Source of the DNA: Laburnicola sp. R22_1
Lineage: Eukaryota > Ascomycota > Dothideomycetes > Pleosporales > Didymosphaeriaceae
Reading direction: 5' to 3'
Assembly: GCA_014281115.1 (NCBI GenBank)
Contig: JACONQ010000005.1
Location: forward strand, 3,162,001-3,226,000
Length of the DNA: 64,000 nt
This document shows, piece by piece, positions 24,881 through 36,620 of this stretch. The notes beneath the pieces are model-generated. The model did not search any database and was not told the DNA's origin. It was given only the letters and a program-made list of their open reading frames with translations. Both the position numbers and the translations under genes were made by a program. The first letter of the stretch is position 1; each line of letters opens with the position of its first letter.

Positions 24881-25600
24881 CCTAGAGCTTTAGAAGCTAT
24901 CCTGCCCTAATTAAAAACTGTATAGTTAGGTTAACATATTTTTTAAAACGCTCTTCTATAGTACTAAAAAATCTTATATAATATAATTACGCTAGCGCGC
25001 AATAAACTAACTAGAAAATATTTAGCTAACTACTTTTTTATATAGTGTTAGAGCTAAGAATGCGCTCTATTAGCAAAACGCTAAACACTAAACTGTAGTT
25101 TCTAACCTAGTACTAATTTATCTCTAACTACTTTCTTTAATATCTTTACTAAATAGCATCTAAATTAAAAACTAAGACTACTACTAGAACTATAGGGGCC
25201 TATTGCTCCTATTCTAACCTCTTTAGCCCTAAAATAGTGCTAGTTACATTAAAAATCCGCTATAACACCCTATTTTTATATACTTTCCTTCCTATTTTTA
25301 AGCCTTAAAAGGGGGATTATATAATAGTTTGTGCCTATCTCCCTACTAATTATTTACTATTACCTTTTCTTTTACATTCTAATAGCGCCTTTTACCTTAT
25401 AGAAGGCGCCTTTTCTAGTTAGTGTTAGTAAGTAGTTAGCGTAAGCCTATGCTTTACGCCGCCTACTATATAAGTAAGGGTCCCCTAGGTCCCTTTCTTA
25501 TCTCCTATCTTAGTATAGTCTTAATTTAGTTATCTCTTTTAACTATACTAGCTATCTCTAAGAGGTTTGCCCTATAAGGCCGTGTACCGCCCTTATAATA
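24880..25600 (+). mobile_element. 3' LTR of the chromovirus
   Basis: This follows the chromodomain end and is the longest LTR copy here. Parts of it recur at 6610-6900, 14735-15205 and 17130-17415, and inverted at 900-1449 plus 2566-2770. It ends near GTGTACCGCCCTTATAATAG. The exact boundaries need alignment. Confidence 0.7.
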
Positions 25601-25751
25601 GTATAGAAAGTAGAAGAGTAGGGTGTTAATTATAAGTTTATTAGAGTTATAGTCTAACTAAAGTGCAAAATTATCTTAACTATTTACCTAGAGTTATAGA
25701 CTATAAGGTAAGTTATTATTATTACTAACGCTCTGCCTAAGGACTATAAAT

Positions 25752-25925
25752 ATAAGGGGCTTTAGACTAAGAGGTTAGAGTTGCCTAAGTCAACTTATAA
25801 ATTTAATAGAGTTTAATAGTAACTCTAGCTATAGACTTATATATACTTCTAGCTTAGTAGAAGTATAGACCTAGAACTCTAAAGTAGTAGGCTAAGTAAC
25901 TATAGAAGGGCGCTTAGCCCCTTAT
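25752..25925. mobile_element. 174-bp TIR element (MITE candidate), copy 1
   Basis: It begins ATAAGGGGCTTTAGACTAAG and ends GGGCGCTTAGCCCCTTAT, so the outer ATAAGGGGCT is perfectly inverted. A second copy of identical length is at 35082-35255. It has no coding capacity. The flanks suggest TA as target (…TA then TAAGGGG), but this copy's right flank reads TC, so the target is uncertain. Confidence 0.8.
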
Positions 25926-25930
25926 CTATT

Positions 25931-25942
25931 CCCCCCCCCCCC
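25931..25942. repeat. Homopolymer C12
   Basis: Twelve consecutive C residues sit in an otherwise AT-rich block a few bases after the 174-bp TIR element. Confidence 0.9.
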
Positions 25943-25949
25943 TAAAAAA

Positions 25950-28900
25950 TTCTAGTGTTATATTCTATACTCCCTATAGTAGTAGTACTAATTCCCCTTT
26001 TATATGCCTAAAGTCTTAAAAATAAATCTAATACTATATATGCTAGTAATAGTGCTCTAAGCCTCTAGAAGGTTCTAAGTATACTTTAGCTAAAGAAAGT
26101 ACTAGACTTCTATTCTCCTACTTTTAGTAAGACAACCTAGTTATTATATCTAATGCGTTTGTGTTTATATCTCTTAGGTTTCTATAATATAGCTGCCTAT
26201 TTTAGTTAAGAATTTGCGCTAGTATTATTTACTTTAGCTAAAGTAAATATAAAGATCTCTATCTTAGTTTTACTTTTCTTCTCTACTCTACTACTATATT
26301 TATAACACTTCTTATTAATATTATACTGTATCCTAATTGCTACTTCTACTTTTATACTATTTTTACTATCTTTCTTATTATTAATCTCTATTATAATTAA
26401 AGCTAATAAGTGATACTTTATAATAGCCCTTACAATTCTAGGTTAATATTTAAAGGCTAGCTTAACTATAGCTTTGTATTCCTTTATAAAAATTGCAACT
26501 TATAGCACTCTTACTTATAATAGTAAGCCTTTACTACCTACTTTAGATTTTTATAGTACTAAGAACTTTAAGAAGTTTATGCGCAATAAGACTATAAAGA
26601 ACTATTATAGAGTTAGTTTCTTAGTTCTTTTATATTATTCCTTACTAATTCTAAATAGTTCTTTAAGGACTTAAGCTATAATTAAAATACTCTTAAGGCT
26701 ATCTATATAATATTTAAGAAGTGCGCCTTTAAGGCTGCCTATATTTATAAGAAGACTTACTAGCACTACTTTAAGTAGCTTATTTTCTCTGCGTAAAGGC
26801 TTATAAAAAGAAGTATAACTATAAAACTTATATACTTTACTTTAGTAAGTGTTTAGATAAGATATAATAATTTTCTAGTAAACCTTTTTCTTGCTAATCT
26901 ATATCTTAGATCTAGAAGAGCTTATAAAAGGACTTTGCTAAGATTAAATTTGCTAACTTTATTCTAGAATATACTTTCTATAGTAATAGTTATACTAGTA
27001 AGCCTTTTCTTAATCTCTAATAAGCTTATCTTAATATCCTTATCTATAAGTATAGCTCTACTATTTAGAGTGCTTAAGTTAAGCCGTAAAAGATAAATAA
27101 TACTAATACTAGATATTCTAAATAGGATATAGAGCTTTTATATTAGATTCTTATAGTTTAGTAGAATACTTACGCTATTCTCTAAGCTCTTCCTAATAAA
27201 CTTATTATAAGTTCTAGATTTTTAAAGTTTGTTTATTTTAGCTAATATTATGCTATAGTTCATTGCTACTTCTACTTTGCCTATTCTAGAGTCTCCCTAT
27301 TAGGATCTAGTTAAGCTTATTCTAGATATTATAGAGACTATCTGCGCTAGTAAAATATTAGAAGAATATAAGATTGCTGCTCTTTTAGAGCATATTAAGT
27401 AGGTTTTAGATTTTATAACTATTAGTCCTAATTAGAATATTATCCTTTATAAAAAGGTTAAGAAAATAAGCCTTAATTCTAATCTAGGTAAGAGCGAGTT
27501 TATAGGGGAGAAGTAGTGTTTCTATTTATTTTTCTAGAATATTAGAACTTTTCTATCCTTATATCTAGCCTTATTATAGAAGTCTAGAGATGTTTTTTTA
27601 TATAGTTTATAACTTTATAGGTATAGCTAAGCTATAAGCTTAGTTTCTAAAATACTTTAATCCCTTTAGTTATGCTATATCTATTCCCCCTTCTTTGTAA
27701 TATCTTTCTCTAAATAGTCCTTTTTTCCTCTCTTTCTGATTACTCTACTTCCTATTGCTTAGAATCTATATTGTTTTATTATAGGGAAAATAATTCTTCC
27801 TTTTTCTACTAGCTTATACTTGAGCTAACACTTATAAATAATTTATAGTACTTTCTTATATATTCTCTACTCTTTTAAATAGATTATAGTCTTATTTTCT
27901 ACTAATTCTTAAGTAATTAGTAGGAAGGGCTAAAGGTCTAGGCTTATTCTAACCTCCCTTTAGTAAAGGCTTTCTAAGTTCTTTACTAGGAGTATAGCTT
28001 CTATACTAAAAGCTATAGTATATTTATTAGTTTAGAAAGTTTTTATAAAAGTCTATAAGTAACTCTCTATTATTATTTTAGAATAGGGAGGTGTATATTT
28101 CCTACTAATCTAATACTTTTATAGTAGAGAGATTTGCAATAGGTTTCTAAGTTAAGTTAGTATTATCTAACTACTTGACTTAGTATTAAAGATCTTTGTT
28201 ATATAGAGATTCTAACTAAGGTTAAGTTCGTACTATACATAGAGAGGAGTAAAATAGAAGGTACTAAAACCTAGTACCTAGGATATAGTAGTAGTAACAA
28301 AATATATATAAAATAATAATAATTTTTTATTAACTTTCTTTATAGTAGTATTATTAATAGTAGTTAATAGACAGTCTACTATCTAGCATAACTAAGTTAT
28401 ATAATATCTCTTAACTAGTAAACTATTAGAGAGCTATAGTAGACTATAAAGTTACAACTACAAAAGTAGTGTAGACAATAAAACGCTTAACTATAGTTTA
28501 GTTATTATACTTATAACCTAGTAGCTATAGCGTAACTATAATTTGCTATACGTATAGCGTATATAGTCTGCCTACTCTTATAATATTAGAGACGCCTAGG
28601 ATACTAAATCTTTATCTCTTTATCTATTATATCTACTAATATAATAACTTTCTAGCAACCTAATATTGCGTCTAAATCTAATACCTATAGTAATATAGCT
28701 ATTATTAAATTTAGTTAGGGTATAGATAACTAGCTAGGCAAAGTTAAAAATAATTCCTAGAGATTTAGCAACTTTATGCAACTAAAAGGATTATTATAAG
28801 GGCCTCTAGAGCTTATCTTTAAGTACCCTATTAGTAATATCTTTAGGCTAATTTACTGCACCTTATGCCTTTAGATTCTAGAGTAAAGGCATTCCTTTAG

Positions 28901-29300
28901 TACCTAGATATTAGTAAAGACGCAGCCTTTATAATATAATAATAGTATAATATAGAGATTATACTATAAAAGCTTAAAAATATAACTAAAAATAAAGGTA
29001 ATAAAAACTATAAAGGCAAGGGCTAAAGTAAAAGAAAAAAAAGTTTATTATAATATATAAAATACTAGAGGTGTAGTAGTAGTATAAAAAGCTTATTAAA
29101 GTAGTAGCAATTATCTAGGTTACTATTAAGGTGGGGGACTATAAGCGATAAGGGTAAGAGTAAGTAGTGGCGGCGAAAGCATAGGAGAGATAGGCGGCGA
29201 TAGTAAGGTCCTAGGTAGCAGTATATAGCTCGCTAGTTATAAGAGGAAATCTACAAAATAGTTAGGTTAGTTTCTATTATAATTATTATTATTATTATTG
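25950..29300. other. Unresolved RIP-degraded block
   Basis: The stretch is AT-rich. The plus strand has long stretches with coding-like codons (for example 26474-26674, open for 66 codons, and 27240-27540) but frequent stops, so it is probably the remains of a transposon gene. I cannot name a domain. A 40-bp piece at about 28180-28220 recurs near 36335-36370. Confidence 0.4.
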
Positions 29301-29309
29301 TAGTAAAAA

Positions 29310-29377
29310 TATTATTAAAGAAATTATTAAAGAAATTATTAAAGAAATTATTAAAGAAATTATTAAAGAAATTATTA
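29310..29377. repeat. 12-bp tandem repeat (ATTATTAAAGAA)n
   Basis: About five to six almost perfect copies follow a short ATT microsatellite. The array directly precedes a small GC-rich island. Confidence 0.85.
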
Positions 29378-29381
29378 ATTA

Positions 29382-29455
29382 TGTAACATAGTGGTTAGTC
29401 AAACAGCCGGCCCGGAATCACGTGACATCACGAATTGACTCTGGGGGAGAAACTT
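29382..29455. other. Small un-RIPped GC-rich island
   Basis: Within the AT desert this stretch keeps many CpA, TpG and CpG dinucleotides: AGCCGGCCCGGAATCACGTG, then ACATCACGAATTGACTCTGG. It contains TAGTGGTTAGT, which resembles a pol III A-box, and a CACGTG. No convincing B-box or cloverleaf could be found, so I do not call a tRNA. It must have arrived after RIP stopped or escaped it as single-copy DNA. Confidence 0.6.
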
Positions 29456-32326
29456 AACTTAGTATAGTAATCTCTATAGCCTCTTTTCTCTTTAGATAGG
29501 TTTCTTAGCTAAGATATCTTCTATAACTTATTCCTCTTCTCCTTTAATAATAATAGCCTTTAGTTTCCTATTATCTATAGCCTAGCTAGGGAGAAAGTCT
29601 TCTCTAGCTAGGTGTAGATAATTTACTAAAAACATTAAATAAACTTTAGATAGAATATTTAGTTGTATATTATAGAAGTCTACTATTTATATAACTATAA
29701 ACTTTATATTTTTCTAGTCTAACTTCTTATTAGGGTAGAAGTTAGATAGATAGTTCCTATACTAAAGCTAGACTTTGTCTCCTTCCTTTAATATAAGAGC
29801 GTCTCTTTAGTGCTAGTTTACTTACTACTTCTACTTTTATTAAAATTTAGCTATTTTAGCTTAGATAAATATAAAAACTTTTTAAAACTTCTATAGTAAA
29901 GCTTTAGCGAACTTTACTAGCTACAAATCTTACTAATAATAGTTAATAGCTTCTATCTCTATATTTAGCTTAGATAAGTCTATATTATATCTATACTAGA
30001 AAAAGAATAGTACTACTTTAGTAAAGGTGGCTTCTTGCCTATTAATAGCTATTTGCACTATAAGATAGTATAGGACCTAATCTTTTTAGTTCTATTATAT
30101 AAAGATATAAAGGTATACCTTAATTATAGAATTTATATATTTTATAGTGCTATTAGTTTCTAGATATTTAAAGGGGAATAATTTCTTTTAAAATTTTATT
30201 CTCTTATATAGATGCCTCTAAAAGTTACTTATAAATTAATCTTTACAGTTAGAGATTATAGCGTTAGAAAGCTAATAGTAGGCTATAATATAATAATGGA
30301 ACGCCTTTACTACTATTTCTACCTCTAAGTTTAGTAGGGGACTAAAACTATTTTTTTCTAGCCTCTTATATACTACTATTATATTTTTACTTTCTATATA
30401 TAAGAAGCTTAGTAATAAAGTCTATAAAGATCTTCTTCTATATCTAGTTTAGAAGAAGAAGGAGTTTTAGTAGCCCTTATTTTATATCTCTCTATAGCTT
30501 AGTTTCTTTATATATATTATAGTTTTTAATAAATCTATAAATAAAGTCTAATATTTCTAAAAAAAGTATAATCTAGCAACTATTATATAGGTAATTTGTC
30601 TCCTTAGTACCTAACTATAGGGAGTTATAGACTATAGTAACTAGCATTATTTATAGGGGTTTCTAGTCTAGGACTTATGTTTATTTCTAGTACTAGAGGT
30701 AACTAGTATTATTATTATCGTATTTTTATATAGCAACTTTTAAGTTTAGAAAAAAAGAGAAAGTGCGCCTATAGTAAAGAATACACTTTTTTACTTTTCT
30801 TAATATAAAATTTCCCTTTAAGCTATAAAACTATAGTTTATCTAAGTCTAGGTTTACTAAAGAATATATTTCTAGTCTAGGGGAAAACTTTTCTAGTAAG
30901 TAGAAAGAAGAAGACTAGTATTTTTTGCATTTAGCCTAGCTTCCTTTTTCCTAAAAGGGTTAAGCCTTTTAGGCGAAGCTTATATTGCTAGGGCTATAAA
31001 TATTTAGAGTCTAATATTTCTATTCCTTATAAGAATTTTCTTAAGAAATTAAATTTTATAGAACTTAATCTAGTTATTTTTAGTATTAGTAGGTATATTC
31101 TACTAGTATTATAAAAGAACATTTACTCTTAAATTAATAGTTCCTAGTCTATATTAGAATATTATATTATATTTATTAAGGGTATTAGCCTAGCGTATAT
31201 ACCTCTTATCTAACCTCTTAAACTTTATAAAGTATATAAGGTTTTTATAATTAGTATATATAAGCGTATAGAGGATAGCCTAAAGTATATTATACTATTT
31301 TTTAGTTACTTTAAAAACTATAAGTATCTCCTTATTATAAATTATATAGTTTGTCTCTATAGAAGTATATTTAGTAGAAAAGTAGATAATTAGCCTAAGA
31401 ACTCCTTCTGTGTTAAACTGTAAAAAGCAGGCTCTAAAGGCCTAGCCTAAAAAGTTAGCCTCTAATACTTCTTCTTTCTTAATATTAAAGTCGACTAGTA
31501 TAGGCTTAGTATAGAACACTTTCTTTGGGTAGTTAGAAGCCTACTATTATTTCTACCCCTATAAAAAGGAAGGTTCCTTTCTAGTTAACTTTATTCATAA
31601 GAATACTACTTTTAAGAAGTTCTTTATAAACCTCTAGTAGAAGTTAGCAAACTCTAAAAACTCTAAATACCCTTTATATCTATAAAAAGGGCCTAATTTT
31701 AAATAACCTTAACCTTTTTAAGTTTATACTAATCCTCTTTTTATACTTTATAATAAATTTAAGATATTTAGTTTTAGTAACTATAAACTTACACTTCTTA
31801 ATATTTAAGTGCAGCCTTATCTTGCCTAACTTCTTTACTACCTATTATACTTTATCCTAATAGTCTTTTAAAGATCTGCTAGAAAATATAAAACTACTAT
31901 CTATATAAGTAGAGTAGAAGTTATTTAAGTACTTTCTTAGAATATAGTTAATATATCGCTAAAAGGTGCTTAGTGTATTAGCTAGTCTAAAGGAGACTAC
32001 TAGCTACTTATACAACTTAAACTAGGTTTAAAAGGCTATTTTTTATTCCTCTTTTTTTACTATTCTTAACTTATAAAAGGCCTAAATTATATCTAACTTT
32101 ATTAGCTACTTAGCCTTAGCAAAGAGCTATAACATCTTCTTAATAAGGGGGAGGAGGTAGCATTCCTTCTTTAATAAGATATTTAATACTCTATAGTCTA
32201 TATAAAACTATAGACCTTCTCTAAATTTCCTTACAAATAATACTAGTGCTATAACACTAGACTTGCTTACCTAAATAAAGCTATAGTTAAGGTACTTTAT
32301 TAGTTTCTTATAAAAAACTAGAAACT

Positions 32327-32447
32327 CCTTTTTATTAATACCTTAAAACGCTTTTCTGTGTATACAACAGTAGGAGAGATATCTGCTATTATTGCAATAT
32401 TTTTATTAGAAATCCCTTAGTCGCAAAAAATAAAAATAAAACCAAAC
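32327..32447 (+). mobile_element. Short retroposon-like element inside gypsy pol
   Basis: The core runs from CCTTAAAACGCTTTTCTGTG to CCCTTAGTCGCAAAAAATAA. Flanking direct repeats of about 18 bp (32309-32326 TATAAAAAACTAGAAACT; 32448-32465 TATAAAAAACTAGTAATT) mark the insertion. It sits just upstream of the RT domain of the host retroelement, whose reading frame continues on both sides. Confidence 0.75.
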
Positions 32448-33700
32448 TATAAAAAACTAGTAATTCCTTTTTTAATATACTATAAAGGGGGCTAAAGAGA
32501 ATTTCTAGAGTTTCTCTATTCTTCTTAATAAGAGGAATTAAGTAATTAATCCTAGGGCCTTATAACAAGAGAAGTTTATTAGCTTGTTCTCTTAAGAAAA
32601 CTTCTACTTAGTCTAGAAGCTACTTAGAGAAATAGTCTCTTAGGTCTACCTTAGCTTTTAGAGCTAAGGCCTTTTAGATATTCTTAAGAAAGATAGCAAA
32701 GACTATTAGCCTATTTTTTTCTTTTGTGTTTCTTCTATTTAAGATTATAAACAATATAGCAGAGACTTTTTAACTAGAAGTAGAAGTTTATCTCTCCTAC
32801 TTATCTCTAATCCTTATGCAGAAGAACCCTATATGTATAAACTATTTCTCTAAAGCCACTAATATAGTATTCTTCTTCTACTATAGCAACTTAAAAACTA
32901 ATTTATAGTCCTCCTCTTTTCTATTAATATAAGCCTATATTATTTTAATATACCTCTTAATATCTATCTTTATATAAGTAGGTTTATAAACTAAGGAGAT
33001 TACTTCTCTAAATCTTATTACTTAATAGGAATTATTTAAACTAATATATTATAGGTTAGCTTTCTTAGCAAACTTCTTAGATATAAAGACAATAGTTAAA
33101 TACTTTAAATTAAGTATAGTATACGCAAAGGCGATATTATTAATAAAAGTGTTTATAGTAATTAGTATTAAATCTAGCTATATTTTCTTATATATATTAA
33201 AGTTCTCCTTTAGTTTCTTTATAGCCCGCTTTATCTCGTTTTTTTAATAACTTCTAGGGAAAGAAGCTAGTTTTCTAACTCTACTAAGCTGTCAATATTC
33301 TTATTACTACTATTTATCTTTTAGGCTTTACTAGCCTTAGCTTATATTAGAGGTATTATAGCTTAGTGGTAATAACTCTAGATGCTATATTCCTTCTTAC
33401 TATAGTAAAAGCATACTCCTTCTTTATAGCACTTTTCTAACTCCTTCTTAGAAACCTATTTAGCGCGCTTCTTAGTCTTTAAAAGGTTTACTTTAGTAGT
33501 TCTTATAGTACTAGAATATATAAGTTTCTAATCTATAGTGTTAGTAAACTTAGTAAAAGAGGAGACTGCTATATAAAAGAGCTTTATTATCTTTTTATAG
33601 CAAATATTTTCCTTAACTATAGTAACTCTATCTATAAGTATTATAAGGTCTTAGTCTTTAGAAATCTTTAGCATAATTAGCCTATTCTATAAGTCTATAT

Positions 33701-33812
33701 CCCCTTTTTATTAATATCTTAAAACGCTTTTCTGTGTATATAATAGTAGGAGAGATATCTGCTATTATTGTAATATTGTTATTAGAAACCCCTTAGTCGC
33801 AAAAAAAACCCA
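33701..33812 (+). mobile_element. Short retroposon-like element inside gypsy gag
   Basis: Perfect 14-bp direct repeats CTATAAGTCTATAT flank it (33687-33700 and 33813-33826). It is over 85 percent alike by eye to the copy at 32327, including the CCCTTTTTATTAATA start and the CCCCTTAGTCGC plus A-run end. Three short copies sharing nearly the same 5' boundary suggest a defined short form rather than random truncation. Confidence 0.78.
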
Positions 33813-34744
33813 CTATAAGTCTATATATAAGGCTCTCTAGTAAATATTCTTTAAGTTCTTTTAGTTATCTTTATTAGCCTTAGTAGCTAGGCGCATAAAG
33901 TTAGTATTAAACTTAGTTAGTAGGGTTTTACCCTATTAGCTAAGAAATAGCTTATTTTATACTTGCGTCTCTACTAACTTATTATAAAAGCTTATATTTA
34001 AGAAACTCTAGAATTTATTTTTAGAATAGGTTCTTTGTTTTATAAAGGCTAGTGTAATATCTACTACCTTACCTATTAGTTTACTTTTAATATAATTAAC
34101 TATATTATTTAAAAGAAGGTAATTTTTATAAATTTTAGCCGTTATTATATATTTCTATTATTAGTAATTCTAATAGCTTTAAGAGAATAACTCTAGGTTA
34201 AGAAGTTAGGGGCGCTAACGCTTTAGTAGCGCTTTGCTAGGCGCTAGTATTACTACTATTATTTAGAAGGGAGCTAAAGGTATAGTTTCTACTTTAGCGC
34301 GTTGCTTTAATTAGGCAAGTTAATTAGTAATTACTTCTAGTAAGCCCTAGAGCTATTTACTAGCATTTTATTAAGCTACTAATATAACTTAGAATTACTT
34401 TAAGCTAGTAAGATAGCCTATAATTTACGTTAGTGTATCTTAAAGAGCGCCCTCTTCTATACTCTAGGCCTCCTCCCCTCTTTAAAGAGGTGCTTAGGGC
34501 CCTATTAACCTTTAGTCTTATAAATACTAGTAGACTAGCTTAATTTTCTATATATACTTTATCTTATTATAATCTCCTATATATAGTTCCTTAGTAAGGT
34601 TAGTAGTAATATATACTTTTATAGCTTCTTACTATTAGAGTTTAGTAACTTATTATACTAGATAAAAAATAAGAATATTTTTCTTTTTATAGGAAGATCT
34701 TAGTATTTCCTTTATTATACTTGTATTTATTCTATAGAGTTAAG

Positions 34745-35030
34745 GAATCTTAATATCTAACTTAACTATATATTTATTTATAGGGTTAAAATATCTTAGT
34801 GTCTAACTTAACTATATATTTGTTTATAGAGTTAAGGAACCTTAATATCTAACTTAACTACGTGATTATTTATAGGGTTAAAAGATTTTAATATTTAACT
34901 TAACTGCGTATTTATTTTATAAAGTTAAGAGATCTTAGTATCTAACTTAACTACGTGTTTATTTATAGGATTAAGAGATTTTAATATCTAACTTAACTAT
35001 ATATTTACTTATAGAGTTATTCTTAGCGTA
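34745..35030. repeat. About 46-bp tandem repeat, six units
   Basis: Each unit contains CTTAATATCTAACTTAACTA followed by TATATTTATTTATAGGGTTA. Units differ by scattered transitions. It lies upstream of the minus-strand gypsy gag, again in a leader position. Confidence 0.85.
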
Positions 35031-35081
35031 TTAGGAAGATTTTATAAGCTTCTCTATTATAAAAGGTTAATTAAATTTAAT

Positions 35082-35255
35082 ATAAGGGGCTTTAGACTAA
35101 GAGGTTAGAGTTATCTAAGTAAACTTATAAATTTAATAGAGTTTAATGGTAACTCTAGCTATAGACTTATATATACTCCTGGCTTAGCAGAAGCACAGAT
35201 TTAGAACTCTAAGGTAGCAGGCTAAGTAACTATAGAAGGGCGCTTAGCCCCTTAT
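35082..35255. mobile_element. 174-bp TIR element (MITE candidate), copy 2
   Basis: It has the same length and ends as the copy at 25752-25925 (ATAAGGGGCTTTAGACTAAG to CGCTTAGCCCCTTAT). Here both flanks support a TA target: TTTAATA before and TAATAAA after when the element is taken as TAAGGGG to CCCCTTA. About nine in ten positions agree between copies. Confidence 0.82.
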
Positions 35256-35423
35256 AATAAAAACCTAGACTATAATATTAAAGCTAATTTGTTTATCTAA
35301 GAGTAGAATTACTTTCTAAGAGGTTAGCCTAAAAAATTATTAGGGTGCAAGAGACTTATATAGAGATAAGAAGATAATAAATATATTAATAAAGGGCTTT
35401 TTAGACACTAGTAGGAGGTTAAA

Positions 35424-35559
<136 letters not shown>

Positions 35560-36620
35560 GAACTAAGGTAGCTAGATATATAGGCTTCTAGAGTATAGTT
35601 AATCTAAAGATAAAAAGATATAATAAGGCAGGCTAAGTAAAGGCTTAAAAATAGTTTAGGGCTTAGAAGAATAAAAAGCTAAGCTATAGAAAAATTATAA
35701 AAGTATAGAGAGTAAGTAGAATAGATAGGTTAGTAATAAAAATAGGTAGGCGTTTATAGGTTATTATTTAAAGTTACACAAAGCTAGGTAATTAATAGAG
35801 GCTATAATTAAAAGTAGGCCTAACCTTTACTTACTAGTAGAAGGCGCTATAGAATATTTAGAGTGTTTTTTAGAAAGGTGTTTAGTATAAAGCTTAATAG
35901 GGCTAAGCTTCTATAGGTAAGAAGATATATAGTAGAATAACCTCTATTATATAGTTTACGTAGAAAGCTAGTGCCTAATTAACTTTTAAGAATTTAATAG
36001 GTAGTTTCTTTCTTCTATTACTAAAAAACTTAATCTATATATAGAATACAATATATTGGCTTTCTAAGTAATAGTTAGTGCTACTTTCCTATAATAATTT
36101 ATTATAGTGCCTTCTTAATAGCGCCCCTAGTAAGTTCGCCTGCCTAATAGTAGTTACGACCTTTTTTAGCTTATTACTAACTCTTCTACTAACTTAGTAG
36201 CAAAATTAGTAATTTTAAAGTATTTAATAGCTTTTTAATAGTATCTTTAGTAAATATCTTTACTTAGGCCTTAGGTGTAATACTAAGGTTATATACTCTC
36301 CTAAAATTCTAAGATATTAAATTTATTAAATATCTTTGTTATATAAAGATTCTAACTAAGATTAGATATTAAATTTATATAGAATTTAGTATAGGTAAGT
36401 AATACCTAAAAAGAACTTAGTAGTAGAAGCTGCTAATTTTTTTATATATAGGCCTATTGCGCTTATAGGCGTATATTTTCTAGACTTTTAACTAGTAGCC
36501 CCCCTAGCAGCCTCCTTATTAATAAAATACGCTTACTACACTACTTTAGAAATCTTACACCTATATAATACTATTACTTATTTTATAGGTATATAATTAT
36601 ACTAGTAACCTAAATAGTAC
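35560..36620. other. Right end of the AT-rich block
   Basis: RIP-like DNA with no recognised domain. Composition changes abruptly near 36620, where GTGCGACGCTGGCGCAGCGG begins the GC-balanced part. Confidence 0.5.

Larger units (their letters stand above)
29460..34600 (-). mobile_element. Minus-strand Ty3/gypsy element, RIP-inactivated
   Basis: On the minus strand a gag zinc knuckle is readable at about 33368-33412 (CFYYSKKEYSI then SYY, a CCHC knuckle with Cys and His codons turned to Tyr). It is followed at lower coordinates by a reverse transcriptase (about 31850-32300: ALVLFVRKFREGL, YIDYRVLN, LIKLDII, AFYKLRIVKKEE, STYIDSSFIF). Further down, to about 29460, lies the expected RNase H and integrase space, too eroded to trace with confidence. 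Two short retroposon copies (32327 and 33701) have inserted into it. No chromodomain was recognised, and it differs in sequence from the 17-25 kb element, so it is a separate family. Confidence 0.75.

Noticed and set aside
29382..29455. Possible tRNA gene
   Set aside because: Only an A-box-like motif is present; I could not find a B-box or a cloverleaf with an acceptor stem.
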